Source: Caballeronia udeis
GTDB lineage: Bacteria > Pseudomonadota > Gammaproteobacteria > Burkholderiales > Burkholderiaceae
Assembly (NCBI RefSeq): GCF_001544555.2
Contig: NZ_FCOK02000054.1
Span: 1 to 64,000, forward strand
Direction of reading: 5' to 3'
DNA: 64,000 nucleotides
Positions 52,041-60,502 of the stretch are shown here, piece after piece. Each line of letters starts with the position of its first letter. Within the stretch, counting starts at the first letter, position 1. Below the pieces are notes generated by a model. The model was not told the DNA's origin. It saw only the letters and a program-made list of their open reading frames with translations, and made no database searches. Both the position numbers and the translations under genes were made by a program.

Positions 52041-52553
52041 TCAGCAAAGTGCGGGCGCCGTACGAGCCAGCCGATGGAAGTGGCGGCCGAAATAGATCAG
52101 GCTGTCGCCGTCGCCCCGCACCACGATGTCCGCTACTTCCACGAACATCACCGAGTGCGAGCCCACGGTCTTCGTATCGACAATACGGCCTTCAAGACTA
52201 GCGAGCGCATCGCAGAGAACGGGCAAGCCGAGGCGTCCCGCGGTCCACGCCTGCTGCTCGAATCGTTCGTTCATCGGCAGCTTGGTCATGCCGGCGAAAT
52301 GGCGCGCCAGCTCCTGGTGATCAGCGGGCAGCACGTTGATGCAGACGTTGCCGTTGCCCGCAAGCACGGCATGCGCCGAGCTTGACTGGTTCACGCAGAC
52401 AAGCATGGTCGGCGGTGTGTCGGTGACCGAACACACCGCGCTTGCGGTCATGCCGCAGCGCCCGCGCGGGCCGTCGGTGGTGATGATGTTGACCGCCGCA
52501 GACAGGTACGCCATGGCCTCGCGAAACAGCTTGCGGGTGCTTTCGTTATTCAT
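52041..52553 (-). CDS. Flavin reductase family protein, HpaC-like
   Basis: This 170-residue flavin:NAD(P)H reductase of the HpaC/split-barrel family shows AYLSAAVNIITTDGPRGRCG, MTASAVCSVTDTPPTMLVCV, CINVLPADHQELARHFAG and the closing YFGRHFHRL. Such proteins supply reduced FAD or FMN to a two-component monooxygenase. No oxygenase component is adjacent. It is convergent with the transglutaminase gene and about 300 bases downstream of the VOC gene on the same strand, a gap in which I see nothing else. Confidence 0.9.
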   Translation of the reverse strand: MNNESTRKLFREAMAYLSAAVNIITTDGPRGRCGMTASAVCSVTDTPPTMLVCVNQSSSAHAVLAGNGNVCINVLPADHQELARHFAGMTKLPMNERFEQQAWTAGRLGLPVLCDALASLEGRIVDTKTVGSHSVMFVEVADIVVRGDGDSLIYFGRHFHRLARTAPALC

Positions 52554-52852
52554 CTCTTGCTCCCCGGTTCACGCGAATACGCCTGAATGCAACGGACTCT
52601 GTCACGAGTCCCGCTGTGCCTTGTGCGTTGCCGTCGGGTCGCTTCGCCGGGAATGGCGAGCTGCAACGCGACCGTGGGAAACGCTGACCAGGCGGCTGTA
52701 TCCGGTAATGGCGGTAGATTGCCGCGATCCCGGCTGACCGGTATGCCTGCTGGACCACATCCGCGGATAAATGACCGGGGAACGGCCACGCGGCATCGGC
52801 CGGCAAACCGGCGGATGCCGCAGTTCAGTGCGTGGGGAGAATGGCTGCCGGA

Positions 52853-53287
52853 CTACTTGGCAAACAGCGAGGCGATGTTCGCAAACGCCTTGATCTCGAG
52901 CGCGTTACCCGACGGGTCCAGGAAGAACATGGTCGCCTGTTCGCCGACTTCGCCCTTGAAGCGCACATGCGGTTCGATGATGAATTCCACCCCGGCCGCC
53001 GTGAGTTTGTCCGATGCCGCTTGCCACTGGTCCATCGGCAGCACGACGCCGAAGTGCCGGACCGGCACTGCATCGCCGTCTACCTCGCTCGTCTTCCGAT
53101 GACCGATTTCGTCCGGTGCAAGGTGAGCGACGATCTGGTGCCCGTAGAAATTGAAGTCCACCCAGTCGGGCGCGCTGCGGCCTTCCGGACAGCCAAGCAG
53201 GTCGCCATAAAACGCACGGGCGGCCGCGATGTCGTGAACCGGAAAGGCGAGATGAAAAGGGGAAATGGCAGCAGTGGTATTGCTCAT
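52853..53287 (-). CDS. VOC (glyoxalase/bleomycin-resistance) family protein
   Basis: This 144-residue protein has two beta-alpha-beta-beta-beta units typical of the vicinal-oxygen-chelate fold: FHLAFPVHDIAAARAFYGDLL and FGVVLPMDQWQAASDKLTAA. Candidate metal ligands are His12-region, His66-region and the Glu in GNALEIKAF near the C-terminus. ATG 53287 is chosen because homology starts there; the frame is open to 53464. It is divergent from a LysR regulator, so it is probably induced by that regulator's ligand. The reaction is unknown. Confidence 0.88.
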   Translation of the reverse strand: MSNTTAAISPFHLAFPVHDIAAARAFYGDLLGCPEGRSAPDWVDFNFYGHQIVAHLAPDEIGHRKTSEVDGDAVPVRHFGVVLPMDQWQAASDKLTAAGVEFIIEPHVRFKGEVGEQATMFFLDPSGNALEIKAFANIASLFAK

Positions 53288-53493
53288 GGCGGGGTCCGGA
53301 TATCGATTGAGTAAGTCGTCTTCGACGACACGGACACGTTCTGTCCGCGCCGCCCTCATGGCGTGTGAAAAATGAATGTCACGCCACGAAAAGACAGTGT
53401 AGGGGCAACGATAATAGTTGAATAGCGATAGTTTTTTTGGCTCAGCATCACTAAAATCGATCAATTAAAACCCTTGAGCCGGTCGATAAAACC

Positions 53494-54360
53494 ATGATGC
53501 GAGAGCTGAAAACCTTTCTGGCCGTGGTGCGTTTCGGAACGTTCGCGAGTGCGGGCGCGCATATCGGGTTGACGCAATCGGCTGTCAGCGCGCAGATCCA
53601 GCGGCTGGAGGAAGACCTGGGTTTTCCCCTGTTCGACCGGACGGGCCGCTCGGCCACGCTCAACGCAGCGGGCAGGCAGACGGTCGAATCGGCCGAAGAA
53701 TTGTTGTCGGTCTACGCCCGCCTCGCCGCACGCGGCGGCACAGCGGAACAGTCCGGCCTGCTGCGGGTTGGGGCTATTGCTTCGGCTCAGGCGTCGTTTC
53801 TGGTCAGTGCCATCGAATTGTTCCGGCAGACCTCGCCCGGGTGGCGAATCCGCGTGGTTCCCGGGGTGTCGCTCAACCTGCTGGCGCAGGTGGACTCGGG
53901 CGAAGTCGATGTCGCGGTGATCATCAAGCCCCCTTTCGCGTTGCCCGCCGAACTGCACTGGCGCACCCTGCTCACCGAAACCTTCGTGCTGCTGGTCCCG
54001 AGCGAGCTGGCGGACCGGCCGTGGCGCTCGCTGCTCAAGTCGGAGCCGTTTATCCGGTACGACCGGAGTTCCTTTGGCGGCCGCCTCGTGGACCGCTTTC
54101 TCAGGAGGATTCGCGTGACCGTGCAGGACGTGGTCGAACTCGATGAATTGCAGGGGATCGTCGGGCTCGTGGCGCACGGGGTAGGTATTGCGCTTATCCC
54201 GCAGTCGTCCGCGTTGCACATGCCGGAGACCGTCCGTGCTTTGTCTCTTGGAGACGAGACCTTCGCTCGCGAAATCGGCCTCGTCCAGCGGCATACGCGA
54301 AATGAGCAAACCGTCACCGTGCAATTCGCCGGGTCCGTCTGCGCCGTTCTGCCTCGATGA
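53494..54360 (+). CDS. LysR-family regulator, divergent from VOC gene
   Basis: This 288-residue LysR protein has a winged HTH at the N-terminus (LKTFLAVVRFGTFASAGAHI, then GLTQSAVSAQIQRLEEDLGF) and a substrate-binding domain. That domain includes EVDVAVIIKPPFALPAELHW and a GIVGLVAHGVGIALIPQSSA segment. It is divergent from the VOC gene; the 206-base region between is AT-rich (53390-53470) and contains an imperfect dyad around GATAATAGTTGAATAGCGAT. No strong ribosome site precedes ATG 53494. Confidence 0.9.
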   Translation: MMRELKTFLAVVRFGTFASAGAHIGLTQSAVSAQIQRLEEDLGFPLFDRTGRSATLNAAGRQTVESAEELLSVYARLAARGGTAEQSGLLRVGAIASAQASFLVSAIELFRQTSPGWRIRVVPGVSLNLLAQVDSGEVDVAVIIKPPFALPAELHWRTLLTETFVLLVPSELADRPWRSLLKSEPFIRYDRSSFGGRLVDRFLRRIRVTVQDVVELDELQGIVGLVAHGVGIALIPQSSALHMPETVRALSLGDETFAREIGLVQRHTRNEQTVTVQFAGSVCAVLPR

Positions 54361-54403
54361 ACGATTGAGAGGTGCCGGGATTCAAGTCGTTTTCAGTGCG
54401 GCC

Positions 54404-54432
54404 TTGATTTGTTGAACGATAGGTCATAATAT
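54404..54432 (+). promoter_or_regulatory. tetR promoter with operator in the spacer
   Basis: TTGATT (54404-54409) and TAATAT (54427-54432) are 17 bases apart. The spacer holds the dyad TGAACGATAGGTCA (54413-54426), symmetric as TGAnCnATnGnTCA. The same sequence recurs before the exporter gene at 55087-55100. The predicted start site falls at or beside the tetR ATG (54439), so the transcript may be leaderless. Confidence 0.6.
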
Positions 54433-54438
54433 CCACGC

Positions 54439-55068
54439 ATGACAAAACCTGCCTCCCTGCCACAGGCCGCCGAGCGCTCACAAGAGCGCGGGCGACCCCG
54501 TGAATTTGATCTCGACGAAGTCGTTGCTGCCGCCGGCCGGGTGTTCTGGGAGGGGGGATATCACGCGACCTCGGTCGGGACCTTATGCGATGCAACCGGG
54601 CTGCTGCGCGGCAGCCTCTACGGTGCATTCGGCGACAAGCACGGGTTGTTGATTGTCGCGTTCGAACGTTATGCCGACGGCGCGGTTGCCCGGCTCAAGG
54701 AGCGTCTTGAAGCCGATCTGCCGCCGCGTGAATGCCTGCGGGAGGCGTTGCTCCACTACACCCGGCTCAGCGCCGACCTCGCCGGGCGCCACGGGTGTTT
54801 CATCACCAACGCGGCGCTTGAACTGCTTCCCGCCGACGACGTATTGCGGCCTTACATCGAAACTACCCTGCAGCGCATCGGTGCCCAATTGACTGCAGCC
54901 GTGATCCGCGGCCAGCAAGCGGGAGATTTCAATGCGGATCTCGACGAAAACGCCGTTGGCACTTTCTTGCTATGCATCGTGCAGGGGCTGCGGGTGCTGG
55001 GCAAAGTCGAAGTAAGTGAAAAGAAGCTGGTCGGCATCGTCGACATGACCCTGCGCGCGCTGCTCTAA
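54439..55068 (+). CDS. TetR-family regulator
   Basis: This 209-residue TetR repressor has an N-terminal HTH (DEVVAAAGRVFWEGGYHATS, VGTLCDATGLLRGSLYGAFG, DKHGLLIVAFERYADG) and a C-terminal ligand domain with GCFITNAALELLPADDVLRP. It is followed after 31 bases by a DMT exporter on the same strand, and both carry the same operator-like dyad. It most likely represses itself and the exporter until a toxic ligand binds. Confidence 0.92.
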   Translation: MTKPASLPQAAERSQERGRPREFDLDEVVAAAGRVFWEGGYHATSVGTLCDATGLLRGSLYGAFGDKHGLLIVAFERYADGAVARLKERLEADLPPRECLREALLHYTRLSADLAGRHGCFITNAALELLPADDVLRPYIETTLQRIGAQLTAAVIRGQQAGDFNADLDENAVGTFLLCIVQGLRVLGKVEVSEKKLVGIVDMTLRALL

Positions 55069-55086
55069 AAATTTTTCCATAATTTT

Positions 55087-55100
55087 TGAACGATAAGTCA
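55087..55100. promoter_or_regulatory. Second copy of the TetR operator, before the DMT exporter
   Basis: TGAACGATAAGTCA (55087-55100) matches the dyad in the tetR promoter at 13 of 14 positions. It ends on the first base of the DMT gene's annotated ATG. The exporter may therefore have its own repressible promoter and could start translation further in, at ATG 55175. Confidence 0.6.
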
Positions 55101-56116
55101 TGAATAAATTATTCGAGCATCAAGCGACTGCCGCAGGTCAGCCGGCTCCGGTCCCACGCGTTCCCGTTGCCGCCATGCGCGCCGGATACCTGAAAGGCGT
55201 GCTGCTATGCATGAGCGCGACCGTTCTGATGGGCGTCATGTTTCCCATCATGACAAGCGCACTGCGGCACGTCGATCCATTCACGTTCACGTCGTTGCGC
55301 TACCTGATTGCCGGCAGCGCGTTTCTGATCCTGCTGCGGATGAAGGAGGGTCGAAGCGCATTCCGGTTCAAAGGAGAACCTGTCGCGCTTGCCTGGTTGC
55401 TGGGCTCGATCGGCTTTTGCGGATTCGGTTCCTTCGTTTTTCTTGGGCAGCAATTGGCCGGACGCGACGGCGCGCTGACTGCATCGATCATGATGGCAAC
55501 CCAGCCTATGATGGGCTTGATCGTGAATTCCGTCGTGCGCGGCGTCCTGCCGCCGCTGTATTCGTTCCTGTTTATCCTGATGTCGTTTGCCGGGGTCGCG
55601 CTGGTGGTGACGAAGGGCGATATCGCTGCGCTCCTGAGCGAGCCTCGGCACTATTCGGCGAACGCGTTGATTGTGGCGGGTGCGCTGTGCTGGGTGATCT
55701 ACACGTTCAGTGCGTCGTACTTCAAGACATGGTCCGCGCTCAAATACACGACCATGACAACCTGGCTCGGCCTGACTACGATCATGGGGCTCAACCTGCT
55801 GTTATTTGCGCTGCATGCGGTGCCCGTTCCGACAGCGGCCACGCTGATCGCCATTCTCCCGCACCTGCTTTATATGGGACCTGTAGCGGGTTTTATCGCC
55901 ATTCTGTTCTGGAACATGGGGAACAGGATCCTTACGCCGCTCAATGGCGTGCTGTTCATGGATGTGCTTCCCGTGACCACATTTGTTGTGTCGGCGATCA
56001 GCGGATTGATCCCGACACACATGCAGATTGCAGGTGCTTGCATGACCGGCGCCGCGCTGATTCGCAACAACCTTTATTTGCGCCGCCGCGCGCAGCGCCT
56101 TGCGGCGAGACCGTAG
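55100..56116 (+). CDS. DMT-family (EamA) transporter
   Basis: This protein of up to 338 residues has ten predicted helices in two EamA repeats: GVLLCMSATVLMGVMFPIMT, LRYLIAGSAFLILLRM, NALIVAGALCWVIYTFSASY and MGPVAGFIAILFWNMGNRIL. These transporters export amino acids, drugs or other small molecules. The ATG at 55100 adds a Pro/Ala-rich 25-residue N-terminus; ATG 55175 (MRAGYLKG) is an alternative, because the operator copy abuts the first start. It is controlled with, and probably by, the upstream TetR. Confidence 0.9.
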   Translation: MNKLFEHQATAAGQPAPVPRVPVAAMRAGYLKGVLLCMSATVLMGVMFPIMTSALRHVDPFTFTSLRYLIAGSAFLILLRMKEGRSAFRFKGEPVALAWLLGSIGFCGFGSFVFLGQQLAGRDGALTASIMMATQPMMGLIVNSVVRGVLPPLYSFLFILMSFAGVALVVTKGDIAALLSEPRHYSANALIVAGALCWVIYTFSASYFKTWSALKYTTMTTWLGLTTIMGLNLLLFALHAVPVPTAATLIAILPHLLYMGPVAGFIAILFWNMGNRILTPLNGVLFMDVLPVTTFVVSAISGLIPTHMQIAGACMTGAALIRNNLYLRRRAQRLAARP

Positions 56117-56173
56117 AAGCGGGCCGCTACCAACGGGGCAGCAGCCTTATCAAGCCTTCCATGATTGCCGCTG

Positions 56174-56398
56174 TCAGATGAGCTGAAACGGCGCCCTCGG
56201 TACTGCCTCTCCGTCCACGCTGGCTATTGCCCAGGTGACCGCAAAATTCGTGGCGGCATTATGCGAAGCGAAACGGCCAAGCGTGCCGTGCGAACGTTGA
56301 TTTCCATGCTCGTCCCGAATGATCACGAATGAATCGAAGGCGCCTTGGGCGGGAGCAACCACGGGCCGTATGGTCGATCCTCGGTATTGCATTTCCAT
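56174..56398 (-). CDS. Small conserved-looking soluble protein, 74 residues
   Basis: I do not recognise a named family. The 74-residue reading from ATG 56398 (GAGAG about 9 bases upstream) is compact and beta-rich: MEMQYRGSTIRPVVAPAQGA, FDSFVIIRDEHGNQRSHGTL, GRFASHNAATNFAVTWAIAS, then VDGEAVPRAPFQLI. There is no membrane segment or signal peptide. The open frame continues to 56578, but the upstream residues look random. It is convergent with the DMT exporter. Confidence 0.65.
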   Translation of the reverse strand: MEMQYRGSTIRPVVAPAQGAFDSFVIIRDEHGNQRSHGTLGRFASHNAATNFAVTWAIASVDGEAVPRAPFQLI

Positions 56399-56587
56399 AT
56401 TCAACTCTCTCAACTTAGTTTGAGGCAATGGAACCAGGAAAAAAACCAGAGACGTTCCCGATGTCGAGGCATCGATGCGCAGCGCATACGAATCAATATG
56501 CCAAAACGTAAACCAAAGCCCGGGTAATCGAATTTTGCGTGCACCCGTCCTTTCAATTCGAGCGGTCCCGCAACTCAAGCGCCACGA

Positions 56588-56821
56588 TCAAACTGCCGTG
56601 TTCACGCGTTCGAGTATTCGCTGCACGATGGCGTGCTGGGTTGGCGTCAGTTCTGGAAAACGCGCCAGATCAATTACACGCTTGCGCCAATAAGCCTGGC
56701 CGAGTACCGAACCGCGGCCCCCTTCACTCCAGCGCGGAACAATCCGCGCCAGGTGTGCAATCTCCTGCTCAATCAATAACGGATGTCGGCCGGCGTTTGG
56801 GAAGGTCTGGTCAAAGCTCAC
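56588..56821 (-). CDS. Small protein of unknown function, 77 residues
   Basis: The protein starts at GTG 56821, with GGAG about 8 bases upstream. It is soluble and probably helical: SFDQTFPNAGRHPLLIEQEI, AHLARIVPRWSEGGRGSVLG, QAYWRKRVIDLARFPELTPT, then QHAIVQRILERVNTAV. The style (a single small helical protein in the Burkholderia group) suggests a lineage-specific gene. No family was assigned. It lies about 190 bases from the other small gene on the same strand. Confidence 0.6.
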   Translation of the reverse strand: MSFDQTFPNAGRHPLLIEQEIAHLARIVPRWSEGGRGSVLGQAYWRKRVIDLARFPELTPTQHAIVQRILERVNTAV

Positions 56822-57212
56822 GGCTCATGCTCCAGTAACAAAGACAAAGCACCCGACATTACCGTGACTTTATCTACAGCGAATCCCCAATTTTGAGGAT
56901 TTTAACTAGACGGTAACCTCTAGTAATTATTTTCGGCCAAAACCGATAAGCAAGGGTGCATAGGCGCACCGCGCCGGCGTCACAAAGGGCCATTATAGGG
57001 AAAAGCGGAATGCTGTCCAGAACGGGAGATAAGCAAACTGAATTCAATTGCGTTTGTATGCCAGGATGGCATTATCATCGGATTTTTGCTGAAGCAGTTA
57101 TTCGAACACCATGTTCTAATTAAAGCAACGCGTCGACTGCGCACAGCATTCAGCGCGGGTTATTTTCTGGCCATTGGCTATTTATTGGAGTGATTTTAGA
57201 CTGCGCGGCGCG
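56822..57212. other. AT-richer intergenic region, no gene recognised
   Basis: About 390 bases between the small protein gene and the convergent end of the LuxR gene. The stretch around 56860-57130 is AT-rich and contains the promoter side of the small gene. I see no further gene, repeat or RNA structure that I can support. Confidence 0.4.
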
Positions 57213-57977
57213 TTATCGGCCGTTCGTCTGCACTGCGCGAATCAGTTTGGACCTGCTTCCAACGCCCAGCTTGTGGAAAGAACGGTCAATATGCGTACGG
57301 ACAGTTGTATAAGAAATGCCCAGCCGGAACGCGATTTCCTTGTCGAGCAAGCCTTCCACCACCAGCCGGACCACATCCCGCTCGCGCGCCGTCAGGTTCT
57401 TCAGCACGTCTTCTGAAATCGGCCTGGCTTGCGGGCCGGACGGCTCTGTCAACCCTGCTGCGGTGCGTGCTCGCGCGAGCGCTGCGGTAAAAGCCGGGCG
57501 AATGAACTCGGCCATGGCGAGGTCATGATCGGAGAAGTCATCCCGATGTTTGCCTCGCCAGATACGCAAGTCGCCAATATTGGAATCGCCGGCCCACGCA
57601 TAAACGTTCATGCCCCAGTGCAAACCGTCACGACGCAGAAAGTCGTTGAACAGTTCGGTCCGCATCAGCTCGCCTTGCGGAATCACATTGGTCACACGAA
57701 CCGCCTCGCGGCAATTTTGCAGCCTCGGGGTCACGGTATCGCGGTACTGATAGTAGTGCTCGTACTCGGACAAGTTGTCTTCGGACATGTTGAACGAGAC
57801 CCGATTAACGAATTCCTTCTTCGTCTCGTCCCAGACATATGACCCCAGGTGGTCCGCACGCAGCAAGCTGAGCATGCGAATGCCCACCTCCTGCCGCATC
57901 ACCTGCTCAGGAAGTGAATCGGCAAGCACAGCGAAGATGTCGGAAACCAGGCCAGTTTCGCGGCTCGTCAAATACAT
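57213..57977 (-). CDS. LuxR-family regulator (non-AHL type)
   Basis: This 254-residue protein has a C-terminal LuxR/FixJ HTH (about 190-245): NLTARERDVVRLVVEGLLDK, then EIAFRLGISYTTVRTHIDRS and FHKLGV. The N-terminal 180 residues (LADHLGSYVWDETKKEFVNR, then DTVTPRLQNCREAVRV and GMNVYAWAGDSNIGDLRIWR) look GAF-like rather than like an acyl-homoserine-lactone domain. It stands alone with no synthase gene nearby, so it is an orphan regulator. Its signal is unknown. Confidence 0.88.
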   Translation of the reverse strand: MYLTSRETGLVSDIFAVLADSLPEQVMRQEVGIRMLSLLRADHLGSYVWDETKKEFVNRVSFNMSEDNLSEYEHYYQYRDTVTPRLQNCREAVRVTNVIPQGELMRTELFNDFLRRDGLHWGMNVYAWAGDSNIGDLRIWRGKHRDDFSDHDLAMAEFIRPAFTAALARARTAAGLTEPSGPQARPISEDVLKNLTARERDVVRLVVEGLLDKEIAFRLGISYTTVRTHIDRSFHKLGVGSRSKLIRAVQTNGR

Positions 57978-58330
57978 TTCACGAACATCCTGGTCGGTCC
58001 CGGGTTAATAGCTCGCCTGCGTTTTCTCCACGCGCAAGCCGCCACATTTTGAAATACTGCTTCGCAGACTACACGGACGATATTGCTGATTCAAGTCTGT
58101 TTTATTCGCGCCGTTAACGAGTTAACCATTATTTCAACTGACGGGCCAATCGCTCGAACGTATCGCGAAACGGCGGTAATCCAGGCCGCCGTCACACAAT
58201 TCCGACGCCTGCCAACGGGGAAATACTTCTGCCAAATGGGGAAATGCATGGCCTTCATTCCGAATCTACGTCGTCGCAAACCCGCCATTGCAGTCGGTGA
58301 AGCCGCTTCCGCCGCGCGACCAAGCTTTGG
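57978..58330. other. Non-coding interval before the amine-oxidase remnant
   Basis: About 350 bases upstream of the LuxR gene. It should carry the luxR promoter. A short frame from ATG 58248 (MAFIPNLRRRKPAIAVGEAA) could be the displaced N-terminus of the amine-oxidase remnant that follows, but this is weak. Confidence 0.3.
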
Positions 58331-58634
58331 TTAAATCGATACCCTGTTCGATTACGGCGCATTGCTCGCCGCGTCGCGAATTCACTGGGCACACTGCCCG
58401 CGGCCGGCAATTCGACGATTGCGATTATTGGCGCGGGTATAAGCGGCAATTTTTGCGGGCGGCGACACCCAGAGCCAGCAGCTGTTCTTCCAGTTCCAGG
58501 GCAGCCTCAGCCCGCGACGGACCCCTTCATCTATCTGGCCGGAGACAGTTGCTCGTTCACTGGCGGATGGGTGGAAGGCGCGCTGCAAACGGGCATTAAT
58601 GCGGTGTGCGCCGTGATCCGGAGCCTAAGTGGCA
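58331..58634 (+). pseudogene. Flavin monoamine oxidase remnant with internal deletion
   Basis: One continuous frame first reads GNSTIAIIGAGISGNFCG, the N-terminal FAD dinucleotide-binding motif. After only about 30 further residues it reads PFIYLAGDSCSFTGGWVEGA and LQTGINAVCAVIRSL, the C-terminal FAD motif of tryptophan-2-monooxygenase or L-amino-acid-oxidase-like enzymes. Some 350-400 residues that should separate them are missing, and the frame has no start codon (it opens after a stop at 58298). It is a decayed gene joined across an internal deletion. Confidence 0.7.
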
Positions 58635-58756
58635 GTGTCGTGCCGAGCACCCGCTGGACAATATGTCGCCCCAATACGACCACAGTGGTGCATCGACCAG
58701 TGAGAACAGGGAGGCGAGCGGCTGGCGTTGAAACCCGGGTTCGCGGAGCGTTGATC

Positions 58757-58785
58757 CAAAAAAAGACCCGCACAAGGCGGGTCTT
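58757..58785 (-). terminator. Rho-independent terminator, leftward
   Basis: Read leftward, AAGACCCGC (58785-58777) pairs perfectly with GCGGGTCTT (58771-58763) around a 5-base loop and runs into a T stretch (58764-58758). This is a good intrinsic terminator on the minus strand. No leftward gene is visible immediately upstream, so it may be left from a lost gene. Confidence 0.7.
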
Positions 58786-58867
58786 AGTCTCTCAGTTTCG
58801 TATGGCGGAACGCGTGGATATTCTCGGGCACGTTCGCTTTGCCATCGGAGTGCGGTGTAGACGGTGA

Positions 58868-59215
58868 AGCCCCCCGCTCTGTTTAAGAACTTAACTGATT
58901 AACAAGCATCCTGCATCCTCATTTATGAGGACACGAAGCGGCCGAGCAAGTGGACCGAAAGGCTGCAGGTTTCGGCCCGGGTTCCGGGTTCGCGCGGGTT
59001 TCGCCCGTAGCTTGTAGCTTGGCCGATAAGTTGGCTGAGATTCAGGCGGCCTCTTTCAACGACGCCATGTCGATCACACATGAGAATATGAAAATCATTA
59101 GAGTCCATTGCTGTTTATAGATGTATAACAGATCGGCTAGATCGCCCATCTGCTATGCCTTTTACGTAATCGCGCAGTCCACGGAAGTATATGGAGGTAC
59201 ACATCCATCCACGAA
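58868..59215. other. Intergenic region before the integrase, no tRNA seen
   Basis: About 350 bases with no supported gene. I looked for the 3' end of a tRNA or tmRNA, the usual target for integrases of this type, and found none. GGTTCCGGGTTCGCGCGGGT near 58980-59000 resembles a T-loop only superficially. Confidence 0.35.
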
Positions 59216-59273
59216 AAAACCGGGTATTAAACCGGGTAAGAGGTTAATATTTGGTCTTCTGATACCCGGTTTT
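59216..59273. repeat. Inverted and direct repeats just before the integrase gene
   Basis: AAAACCGGGTAT (59216-59227) is repeated inverted as ATACCCGGTTTT (59262-59273). A direct copy of AAACCGGGTA lies at 59217-59226 and 59229-59238. Thus three ACCGGGTA cores, two direct and one inverted, lie in 58 bases ending 7 bases before the integrase ATG. They could be recombinase or excisionase binding sites, or an attachment site. Confidence 0.6.
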
Positions 59274-59280
59274 CCCACCC

Positions 59281-60502
59281 ATGCCACTCACCGACGTCAA
59301 GATCCGACAGGCCAAGGCTGCGAACAAGCCCATTAAAATCACTGACTCCAACGGGCTCTATATTGAAGTAAAGCCAAGTGGATCTAAGCTCTGGAGATAT
59401 AGGTACGAACTGGGCGGCAAGGAGAACGTGTTCGCGATCGGCGAGTATCCAGAGGTAAGCCTGCAAGCGGCCCGGGCGGAACGCGATGCTGCCCGCGCGT
59501 TAGTCAAGAAAGGTACTCATCCGGCATATGCTCGACGCGTCGAATTAACCACCTCGATCGAAGTCGGCCGAGAGACGTTCAAAGCCATCTGCGACGAATG
59601 GCTTGGCAAAATGAGGAAGCTTTGGACGTTGAAGCACTATGACGAAGTGTCGCGGATGATGGTGGCCGACACGTATCCGTCCATCGGCTCACTGCCAATA
59701 CGAACGATAACCGCCCGTCACATCCTCGCAGTAATGCAGCGCGTGGAAGAACGTGGTTCTCCAAGCGTGGCAATCAAGGTGCGGCAGTACATGTCATCGG
59801 CATTTCAGTACGCGGTCATTACGCAGCGGGCCGATGCGGACCCAGCATCTGTGCTGCGCGGTGCAGTGATTAAGCCAACAATACAGCATTCGCGCGACCT
59901 GGCTAAAGAGGAAATATCCGCCATTTATCGAACGATGCCTTTCTATAAAAGCAGACGTACGGTCCTCGCTCTTAAGCTGCTCATGATGTTTTTCACTCGC
60001 ACGTCCGAACTCGTCTGTGCTGACTGGGATGAATTTGACCTGGAAATTGACGAATGGCGAATTCCACCGCACAAGATCAAGGCACGGCGACTGCATGTGG
60101 TCCCGGTGTCTCGACAGGCGAAAGCTATTTTCGCTTGAACTGCGGGAGATGTATGGCGCAAAAGGGTTTTTGCTTCCAACTCTCCACAGCAACACGAAGA
60201 ACGGCCACATGAGCCGCGCGACTGTGAACCATGCGATGCGGTACCTCTTGCCTAACCATCCTGAACCGATTACTGGACACGACTTTCGCGCCACGGCTTC
60301 GACCTATCTACACGAGATGGGCTGGCGCGACGAAGTGATCGAGATACAGCTTGCCCACAAAGATAAAAACCAGACCCGCGCTGCTTACAACCATGCGAAG
60401 TACCTACCAGAGCGGCGCGAAATGATGCAGGCTTGGTCCGACTGGCTGGAGGCGATTGAGGCCGGGTCCGTAGCCGAAAAAGACCCGCGACTGGTCGCCT
60501 AG
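59281..60502 (+). pseudogene. Tyrosine recombinase (P4-type integrase) with one frameshift
   Basis: Reading from ATG 59281 gives 285 residues: the DUF4102 arm-binding domain (LTDVKIRQAKAANKPIKITD, then DSNGLYIEVKPSGSKLWRYR), a core-binding domain, and the start of the catalytic domain with the first Arg (FFTRTSELVCADWDEFDLE). Near 60133 the frame ends at TGA. A +1 shift continues LELREMYGAKGFLLPTLHSN, GHDFRATASTYLHEMGW (the His-x-x-Arg), QLAHKDKNQTRAAYNHAKYL (second His and the Tyr nucleophile) to 60502. All catalytic residues survive, so inactivation is recent or is a sequencing error. Confidence 0.85.

Noticed and set aside
58868..59215. tRNA or tmRNA gene as integrase target
   Set aside because: No cloverleaf, CCA end or proper T-loop could be assembled on either strand.
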